20,399 bases of DNA, taken from assembly GCA_003694975.1 (NCBI GenBank), contig RFJH01000266.1, positions 1 to 20,399 on the forward strand, given 5' to 3'. This document shows positions 15,545 to 20,399 of this stretch, one piece after another (position 1 is the stretch's first letter; every line of letters begins with the position of its first letter). A model generated the notes under the pieces. The model did not search any database and was not told where the DNA came from. It saw nothing but the letters and a program-made list of their open reading frames with translations. The position numbers and the translations under genes are program-made. The DNA is from Anaerolineae bacterium. GTDB lineage: Bacteria; Chloroflexota; Anaerolineae; Anaerolineales; Villigracilaceae.

Positions 15545-15566
15545 AGTGTAGCACATTTTGGAATGT
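15545..15566 (-). promoter_or_regulatory. Extended -10 promoter with adjacent dyad for the 346-residue protein gene
   Basis: On the minus strand TGC followed by TACACT (15553-15545) forms an extended -10 about 50 bp before ATG 15493. The perfect inverted repeat ACATT-N4-AATGT (15553-15566) abuts it upstream. No good -35 is seen, which suits an extended -10 promoter. Confidence 0.4.
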
Positions 15567-15702
15567 ATCAGGGTGCACTCAGATGTTGTAAAAACGAGGA
15601 CACTCTTCGCTCGACGGTGGGGCGCAAGTAGCCCTTTCTGTGTCATGGCAGGTGCCCGTCAGGGCGCGAAGCCATCTCTCGCACCGGGGAGGAGATCGAT
15701 TC

Positions 15703-15719
15703 GGCGGGCTTGGCCCGCC
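15703..15719. repeat. GC-rich hairpin, REP-like candidate
   Basis: GGCGGGC (15703-15709) and GCCCGCC (15713-15719) form a perfect 7-bp stem with a 3-nt loop; ATCG and CGAT flank it more loosely. There is no T-tract and it lies far from any gene end, so it is not an obvious terminator. A dispersed palindromic (REP-type) element is possible but only one copy is visible here. Confidence 0.3.
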
Positions 15720-15768
15720 CGCGATGACCCAAAGAGAGCACGTTGGCAAGAATCTTTTCTACATGTTT

Positions 15769-15788
15769 TGAATGCACCAATGTATTCA
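15769..15788. promoter_or_regulatory. 20-bp dyad upstream of the tetR promoter
   Basis: TGAATGCA-CCAA-TGTATTCA has arms matching in seven of eight positions. It ends 4 bp before the -35 box of tetR, with its centre near -50 relative to the predicted start, a position typical of an activator site. Confidence 0.4.
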
Positions 15789-15792
15789 GTGC

Positions 15793-15821
15793 TTGACGGG
15801 ATGGATGAAGAAGGGTATAAC
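15793..15821 (+). promoter_or_regulatory. tetR-exporter operon promoter
   Basis: -35 TTGACG (15793-15798), a 17-bp spacer and -10 TATAAC (15816-15821) form a near-consensus promoter. The predicted start near 15828 lies inside the TetR operator and gives a leader of about 38 nt. Confidence 0.8.
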
Positions 15822-15839
15822 TTACCGTACGTTCAGTAA
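15822..15839. promoter_or_regulatory. TetR-type operator overlapping the tetR start site
   Basis: TTACCGTAC-GTTCAGTAA is an 18-bp inverted repeat (seven of nine positions symmetric in each half; flanking C/G extend it). It resembles TTACTGAAC-GTTCAGTAA-type operators of TetR/AcrR regulators. It abuts the -10 box and covers the predicted start, so the downstream TetR protein probably represses itself and the exporter. Confidence 0.7.
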
Positions 15840-15865
15840 GACGTTTTGTGTCGAGAGAGGCTTTT

Positions 15866-16477
15866 ATGGATACTTCCCGCCCTGCCCGTGTTGGACGACA
15901 GCACATCCTCGAGGTCGCCGAGCGCCTGTTTACCGAGCATGGCTATCGTGCTACCTCGATCCGTGAGATTGCCCAGGCCTGCGGTGTGACCAATGCAGCC
16001 CTCTACTACTACTTTCCCAGTAAAGAGGCCCTTTTCTTCGAGGTGATGCAGCGACATGCGGAGCGTCTGCGTCAACGCATGACGGAAGCCGGCGCGCGCA
16101 CGCAAACGCCGCGCGAACGCCTCGCGGCCATCCTGCGCGAATATACCCACATCGTTACCGACCAGGATTCACCATTCTTTTTATTGCGTCGCGGTGCCAG
16201 AGGCTTCAAACAACGCAAGGCATTGCGCACCCGATTCGGCCGTCTGATGACCACGATGCTGGCACCGATGCAAGAGACACTAGCGGAAGCGCTCGCTGCC
16301 GGCGAATTGCGCTCTCAACCCGACCCCGCCGAGGCTGCTGCCATGCTGATTGGCATGTTGCATGGCCTGGTGCAACATCGCCGCACCTGCACCGATCACA
16401 ATCCCCCCACCTCCGATGAAGATGTGGACCTGATCGTTGACGTATTCTGGCAGGGCATGTCCGTTACTACCTGCTGA
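15866..16477 (+). CDS. TetR/AcrR-family transcriptional repressor
   Basis: This 203-residue protein has the TetR N-terminal helix-turn-helix at about residues 29-50 (ATSIREIAQACG then ALYYYFPSKEAL), preceded by the usual RQHILEVAERLFTEHGY helix. The C-terminal ligand and dimer domain is divergent, as is normal for the family. The frame can also start at GTG 15848, but ATG 15866 follows a GAGAGAGG ribosome site by 5 nt and is preferred. A strong promoter and an overlapping inverted repeat lie directly upstream, pointing to autoregulation. Two ABC exporter genes follow on the same strand, so it is the likely drug- or metabolite-responsive repressor of that exporter. The last codon pair (TGC-TGA) runs into a heptamer repeat array that supplies the stop codon. 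The inducer is unknown. Confidence 0.92.
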   Translation: MDTSRPARVGRQHILEVAERLFTEHGYRATSIREIAQACGVTNAALYYYFPSKEALFFEVMQRHAERLRQRMTEAGARTQTPRERLAAILREYTHIVTDQDSPFFLLRRGARGFKQRKALRTRFGRLMTTMLAPMQETLAEALAAGELRSQPDPAEAAAMLIGMLHGLVQHRRTCTDHNPPTSDEDVDLIVDVFWQGMSVTTC

Positions 16478-16533
16478 TTACTGCTTTACTGATTACTGCT
16501 CACTGATTACTGCTCACTGATTACTTGATTACC
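16475..16533 (+). repeat. 7-bp-periodic tandem repeat between tetR and the exporter gene
   Basis: The array alternates heptamers TGATTAC and TGCTCAC: TGATTAC, TGCTTTAC (one extra base), TGATTAC, TGCTCAC, TGATTAC, TGCTCAC, TGATTAC, T, TGATTAC. The first heptamer supplies the TGA stop codon of tetR and the last ends 2 bp before the ATG of the exporter gene. The array thus makes up the whole spacer and leaves no Shine-Dalgarno sequence. It resembles the short tandemly repeated heptamers known from filamentous cyanobacteria. Confidence 0.9.
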
Positions 16534-16535
16534 CT

Positions 16536-18293
16536 ATGACTGGTCTTCGACGTACTTTCCTTTACCTTCGCCGTTACTGGCCCAGCGCGCTGGGTGCCTT
16601 GCTCAGCCTTCTCCTGGTCAATGCCGCCAACCTGACCGCGCCCAAACTGCTGCAATATCTGATTGACAAAGGCATCAAACCGCTGGATATGGGCGCCGTC
16701 TGGCTGGTGACCATGGCTCTGGTAGGTGTGGCGCTTGTGCGCGGCGTGTTCAATTTCTTGCAAGGCTATCTCGGTGAGGTCGCTTCGCAGGGCGTGGCGT
16801 ACGATCTGCGCAACGATATTTTTGCCAAATTGCAAAGTCTGAGTTTCTCCTACCACGACCGCGCCCAGACGGGCAAACTGATGACCCGCATGACCTCCGA
16901 TGTGGAACTGGTACGCATGTTCCTGGGACGTGGCCTAGTGATGCTGCTCTCGGCCATCCTGTTGCTCATCGGCACGCTGGTCATGCTCTTCCTGATGAGT
17001 TGGCGCCTGACGTTGCTTGTATTGCTCACCATCCCCGGCATCGCCTTCATTTTCACCCTCTTCGTACGGAATGTGATGCCCATGTCGCGCACGGTGCAAC
17101 AGAAACTGGGGGCCCTGAACACCATCTTGCAAGAGAACCTGCGCGGCATTCGCATCGTCAAAGCCTTTGCCCGTGAGGAACACGAGATCGAGCGTTACGC
17201 CGCCCGAAACCACGACCTCCTGGAATCCAACATTTCCCTGATCCGGCTTTTCAGCACCTACTTCCCATTGATCTTTTTCTTCTCCAACCTGGGAACGGTG
17301 ATCGTCGTTGGCGTGGGCGGTTATCTGGTCATTCAGGGGCGTCTCACCCTGGGCGAATTGACGGCCTTCATCGGCTACCTGATCTATCTTCTGATGCCGA
17401 TGTTCATGATGGGGATGATCGGGGCCATGCTCTCACGTGCCGAGGCCTCGGCGCAGCGCATTGTTGAGGTCCTGGACGCGGAGTCCGAAGTCCGCGAGCG
17501 CCCCGGCGCGATCCCTCTTCCGCCGATACGCGGCCGCGTGGAGTTCGATCACGTCTCGTTCCGCTACGTTGGCGCGGAGTCGAATGTCATCACGGATATC
17601 TCCTTCGTCGCAGAGCCGGGGCAGACGGTTGCCATCCTGGGACAGACCGGCGCGGGCAAGTCCACAATTATCAACCTGATCCCGCGTTTCTACGACGTGA
17701 CCGAAGGCCGCGTGCTGATCGACGGCTACGACGTGCGCGATGTAACCCTGGACTCGCTGCGCTCACAGATCGGCTTCGTTTTGCAGGAGACGACGCTCTT
17801 CTCCGGCACGATCCGCGAAAACATTGCCTACGGACGCCCCGATGCCTCCCTGGACGAGGTGGTGGCTGCCGCCAAAGCCGCGCAGGCGCATGATTTCATT
17901 CTCGAACTCCCTGATGGCTACGAGACACGTGTCGGGGAACGCGGTGTGGGGCTCTCCGGCGGGCAGAAACAACGCATCGCCATCGCCCGCGCCCTGATCC
18001 TCGACCCCCGCACTTTGATTATGGATGACGCCACCTCTTCGGTGGACGCCGAGACGGAATACAAAATTCAAAAGGCCCTCGAACACCTGCGCGAAGGGCG
18101 CACGACGTTCATCATCGCACAGCGCATCAGCACGGTGCGCACGGCGGACAAAATCCTCCTGCTCGACCGGGGGCGTCTCGTCGCCGAGGGGACGCACGAG
18201 GAGTTGTTGCGCACGAGTGAGTTGTACGTTGAGATCCTGGAGACGCAATTCGCCGCCCACGAGGAAATTCTGGCCGCCCTGGAGCGGTTCTAA
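16536..18293 (+). CDS. Heterodimeric ABC exporter subunit with degenerate ATP site (TM287/BmrC-like)
   Basis: This 585-residue half-transporter has six membrane helices (residues 15-300) and an ATPase domain. Walker A is GQTGAGKST (369-377), the Q-loop is Q417, the signature LSGGQ (473-477) is canonical, and the Walker B end is LIMDD with Asp498 in place of the catalytic Glu. The H-loop residue is Gln529 (IIAQR) instead of His. Glu-to-Asp plus His-to-Gln are the hallmarks of the degenerate-site subunit in heterodimeric exporters such as TM287/288 and BmrCD. It should pair with the next gene product and export drugs, lipids or peptides. ATG 16536 is the only possible start: an in-frame stop lies 18 bp upstream, and no ribosome site exists because repeats fill the spacer. 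The next gene begins 14 bp after its stop. Confidence 0.95.
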   Translation: MTGLRRTFLYLRRYWPSALGALLSLLLVNAANLTAPKLLQYLIDKGIKPLDMGAVWLVTMALVGVALVRGVFNFLQGYLGEVASQGVAYDLRNDIFAKLQSLSFSYHDRAQTGKLMTRMTSDVELVRMFLGRGLVMLLSAILLLIGTLVMLFLMSWRLTLLVLLTIPGIAFIFTLFVRNVMPMSRTVQQKLGALNTILQENLRGIRIVKAFAREEHEIERYAARNHDLLESNISLIRLFSTYFPLIFFFSNLGTVIVVGVGGYLVIQGRLTLGELTAFIGYLIYLLMPMFMMGMIGAMLSRAEASAQRIVEVLDAESEVRERPGAIPLPPIRGRVEFDHVSFRYVGAESNVITDISFVAEPGQTVAILGQTGAGKSTIINLIPRFYDVTEGRVLIDGYDVRDVTLDSLRSQIGFVLQETTLFSGTIRENIAYGRPDASLDEVVAAAKAAQAHDFILELPDGYETRVGERGVGLSGGQKQRIAIARALILDPRTLIMDDATSSVDAETEYKIQKALEHLREGRTTFIIAQRISTVRTADKILLLDRGRLVAEGTHEELLRTSELYVEILETQFAAHEEILAALERF

Positions 18294-18307
18294 CGGAGTA
18301 ACGGATT

Positions 18308-20119
18308 ATGTTTCATGGAATGCGCCGCATCGCGCAAACAGAAGAAGAACGCCCTGAAAACACCAGGCGCGTGGTCGGACGGTTGGTCCGCCACCTCGCG
18401 CCTTACAAGAAGTACGTCCTCATCGCTTTGCTCCTGACATTGGTCTCTGCGGCCACACAGGGTCTTGGCCCCACCCTGGTTGGGCGCGCCATTGACCGTT
18501 TTATCGCGCCGGGGGATGTGCGCGGTTTAGTTGGCATTGTCTTTGCCCTCCTGATCGTGTACGTGATTGGGATGCTCGCCACCCGTTACCAGACTTACTT
18601 CATGGGTGTCGCCGGGCAAAAGGTGCTGGCCGACTTACGCCAGAAGGTCTTCGAAAAAATCGAGAGCCTGCACCTGCAATATCTGGAGGGTAAGCAGGCA
18701 GGCGACCTGATGAGCCGCCTGGTAAACGACATTGACGCTCTGAACAGTTTTATCAGCCAGTCCCTGGCACAAATCATCGGCGCCTTCTTCGCTCTGATCG
18801 GCATCATGGTTGCTATGTTTGTCCTGGAATGGCGGCTGGCACTGGCTACATTGACCGTTGTGCCGATCATGCTTTTACTTACCAACCTCTTCGCGCGCTG
18901 GTCACGCCGTGCTTTCCGTGAGACGCGGGAGACGATTGGCGATGTCTCCGCCGAGATGGAGGAACAAGTCACCGGCGTAAAAGTCGCCCAGGCGTTCAAC
19001 CGCACCCGCTTGAACATCCGTCAGTTCGCGGCGCGCAACGCGGCGAATCGCGATGCGAACGTGAGCGCCAACGCGGTCACATCGGCCTTTGCGCCGACGA
19101 TGAACGTACTCAGCACACTGGATACGGCGTTGGTGGCGGCTTATGGCGGTTACCTTGCGATCCGTGGAGCGATCAGCGTGGGCACGGTGGTTGCCTTCAT
19201 CCAATTCGTACAAGGTTTCTTCCGCCCCATTCAGGCCGTCGCCCAATCGTGGACCCTGGCGCAATCGGCCTTCGCGGCCGCCGAACGCGTCTTCTATCTC
19301 CTGGACACCGAACCGGCGCTTAAGGACGGGCCGCGTGAAATGCCCCCCATCAAAGGACGCGTTGTCTTTGAGAACGTCTCCTTCGCCTACGACCCCGATC
19401 ACCCCGTGCTGCATGATATCTCCCTGACCGCCGAAGCCGGTCAGACGGTTGCCGTCGTCGGCCCAACCGGCGCGGGGAAGACCACGCTGGTCAGCCTCCT
19501 GGCGCGTTTCTACGACGTGACCGAAGGCCGCATTCTGATTGATGGCATAGACATCCGCGAGGTGACTCAAAAGAGCCTGCGCTCCCAGATGGGCATGGTT
19601 ACGCAGGAGCCATTCCTCTTCTCCGGCACGGTGCTTGAGAACATCCGCTACGGGCGGCTGGATGCAAGCGAGGAGGAGGTCATCGCTGCGGCGAAGGCCG
19701 CCCGGGCCCACGAGTTCATCGAACGCCTGCCGCAGGGCTATCAGACCGAGATCGGTGAGCGGGGTGGCCTGCTCAGCCAGGGACAGAGACAGTTAATCGC
19801 CATCGCCCGCGCCATCCTGGCCGATCCGCGCATCCTGATCCTGGACGAGGCCACCGCCAGCGTAGATACGCGCACCGAGCGCCTGATCCAGGCCGCTCTC
19901 GAACGTTTGCTGGTCGGTCGCACCTCGTTCGTCATCGCACATCGTCTCTCTACCGTCCGCCATGCGGACGTGGTGCTCGTGATGGATGGTGGGCGCATCG
20001 TAGAGCAGGGCACACATGAGACGTTGCTCGCTCAGGGCGGTCTGTATGCCGAACTGTATCGCCGCCAGTTCTACGTCCCACCGGAGGAGAGGGAGACGGT
20101 CAAACCGACGACGAAGTAA
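18308..20119 (+). CDS. Heterodimeric ABC exporter subunit with consensus ATP site (TM288/BmrD-like)
   Basis: This 603-residue half-transporter has six membrane helices (residues 36-320) and an ATPase domain. Walker A is GPTGAGKTT (385-393), the Q-loop is Q433, Walker B is ILILDE with catalytic Glu514, and the H-loop is His545 (VIAHR). The signature is LSQGQ (489-493) rather than LSGGQ. This is complementary to the preceding subunit: its own Walker motifs with the partner's LSGGQ form the active site, and its weak signature with the partner's Asp498/Gln529 forms the degenerate site, as in TM287/288. The N-terminus has a 35-residue cytoplasmic extension. ATG 18308 has CGGAG 9 nt upstream and lies 14 bp after the first subunit. 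The pair is last in the tetR operon and is followed by a terminator. The substrate is unknown. Confidence 0.95.
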   Translation: MFHGMRRIAQTEEERPENTRRVVGRLVRHLAPYKKYVLIALLLTLVSAATQGLGPTLVGRAIDRFIAPGDVRGLVGIVFALLIVYVIGMLATRYQTYFMGVAGQKVLADLRQKVFEKIESLHLQYLEGKQAGDLMSRLVNDIDALNSFISQSLAQIIGAFFALIGIMVAMFVLEWRLALATLTVVPIMLLLTNLFARWSRRAFRETRETIGDVSAEMEEQVTGVKVAQAFNRTRLNIRQFAARNAANRDANVSANAVTSAFAPTMNVLSTLDTALVAAYGGYLAIRGAISVGTVVAFIQFVQGFFRPIQAVAQSWTLAQSAFAAAERVFYLLDTEPALKDGPREMPPIKGRVVFENVSFAYDPDHPVLHDISLTAEAGQTVAVVGPTGAGKTTLVSLLARFYDVTEGRILIDGIDIREVTQKSLRSQMGMVTQEPFLFSGTVLENIRYGRLDASEEEVIAAAKAARAHEFIERLPQGYQTEIGERGGLLSQGQRQLIAIARAILADPRILILDEATASVDTRTERLIQAALERLLVGRTSFVIAHRLSTVRHADVVLVMDGGRIVEQGTHETLLAQGGLYAELYRRQFYVPPEERETVKPTTK

Positions 20120-20140
20120 AGCCATCTCGCCAGAAATCGA

Positions 20141-20171
20141 AGACGGCCACCTGCTACGGTGGCCGTCTTTT
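20141..20171 (+). terminator. Intrinsic terminator of the exporter operon
   Basis: AGACGGCCACC (20141-20151) and GGTGGCCGTCT (20158-20168) form a perfect 11-bp stem with a 6-nt loop, followed by TTTTG. It starts 21 bp after the stop codon of the second exporter subunit. Confidence 0.88.
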
Positions 20172-20191
20172 GTCTCTGCAGGGTACTTACC

Positions 20192-20399
20192 TCATCCCCC
20201 CTCGCCGCCGGGCGGCGGGGAGGTGCGCAGGCGGTCTTCTTCCAGGGTGCGGATCCCGTTGCGCACCTGATTGAGCAGGCGCTCCAGTTCCGTTTGCAGG
20301 CTCATCAGGGTAGAGATGACGTAGTCGTCCGCGTCGCGGCGGGTGGCCTCGGCGTCGGCGCGTGCCTGGCTGAGGATTTGTTCCGCGCGGCGTTGCGCC
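20192..20399 (-). CDS. C-terminal part of a coiled-coil protein (cut by window edge)
   Basis: The last 68 codons of a minus-strand gene are visible; the rest lies outside the window. The residues read AQRRAEQILSQARADAEATR, then RDADDYVISTLMSLQTELER and LLNQVRNGIRTLEEDRLRTS, ending PPPGGEGG and a TGA stop at 20194-20192. The heptad-like spacing of Leu/Ile/Val and the many Arg, Glu and Ala residues indicate a long amphipathic coiled coil, of the kind seen in DivIVA-like, ATP-synthase-b-like and other small helical proteins. Without the N-terminus no family can be named. The gene is convergent with the exporter operon and separated by its terminator. The glycine/proline end is encoded by a CGCCGCC-G-GGCGGCG palindrome (about 20203-20217), which could act as a hairpin near the transcript end. 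Confidence 0.6.
   Translation of the reverse strand, partial: AQRRAEQILSQARADAEATRRDADDYVISTLMSLQTELERLLNQVRNGIRTLEEDRLRTSPPPGGEGG

Larger units (their letters stand above)
15494..15865. other. Divergent intergenic region between the membrane protein gene and tetR
   Basis: This 372-bp stretch holds no gene I can support. From left to right it contains the ribosome site and extended -10 of the minus-strand gene, a small dyad ACATT-TTGG-AATGT at 15553-15566 just upstream of that -10, a GC-rich hairpin at 15703-15719, a 20-bp dyad at 15769-15788, and the tetR promoter with its operator at 15793-15839. The segment 15600-15750 is otherwise featureless. Confidence 0.7.

Noticed and set aside
15494..15646. 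51-codon upstream extension of the 346-residue membrane protein
   Set aside because: It runs through the extended -10 box and the TTAGGAG ribosome site of ATG 15493 and shows no conserved-looking sequence.

Overview
The window reads as a piece of chromosome from a GC-rich bacterium, most probably a member of the Chloroflexota (Anaerolineae-like). This is an inference from protein style: a COG3375-type acetyltransferase, a CcmI-like protein with an ELDFD...GKI..EDY signature, NarL-type sensor kinases with a 7-TM input domain, weak or absent Shine-Dalgarno sites at some genes, and -10 boxes placed right in front of start codons. No rRNA, tRNA, CRISPR array, transposase or phage module was found. 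Nearly all of the window is coding, with 17 protein genes, two of them cut by the window ends.

Region 1 (1-6346, all minus strand) is a cytochrome c maturation (System I) operon, transcribed ccmE > ccmF > ccmH > ccmG > ccmI-like (cut at the left edge). Directly upstream lies an overlapping two-component pair: a 7-TM NarL-family histidine kinase and its LuxR-type response regulator. CcmE carries a Cys-x3-Tyr haem-attachment motif instead of His-x3-Tyr, yet a CcmH with CxxC is present. Almost the same 14-bp palindrome (consensus GTGACAWWTGTCAC) occurs once before the kinase and once before ccmE. This suggests that one regulator controls both units.

Region 2 (6449-11030, minus strand) is a tight run lepA > UPF0104/LPG-synthase-like membrane protein > rhomboid protease > CDP-paratose-2-epimerase-like SDR. 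Spacers are 6-16 bp, so it is probably one transcript. Region 3 (11031-13398) starts with a divergent promoter region in which both lepA and the opposite SDR gene have -10 boxes a few bases from ATG (leaderless or near-leaderless). The SDR gene is coupled to a GNAT gene, followed by a small holin-like membrane protein and a convergent terminator.

Region 4 (13549-15493, minus strand) holds two unrecognised membrane proteins. The first has a strong promoter with a 16-bp dyad resembling a LexA box sitting between -35 and -10. The second ends in a perfect intrinsic terminator. Region 5 (15866-20119, plus strand) is a TetR regulator with a near-ideal promoter and overlapping operator, followed by a heterodimeric type IV (BmrCD/TM287-288-like) ABC exporter. 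The two subunits have complementary degenerate and consensus ATP sites. A 7-bp-periodic tandem repeat fills the gap between tetR and the first exporter gene and leaves that gene without a Shine-Dalgarno sequence. After a terminator, the 3' end of a coiled-coil protein gene enters on the minus strand at the right edge.

The most promising new biology is (a) the coupling of a membrane two-component system to a cytochrome c maturation operon with a Cys-type CcmE, (b) the heptamer repeat in the tetR-exporter leader, and (c) the LexA-like operator controlling an unknown 4-TM protein.
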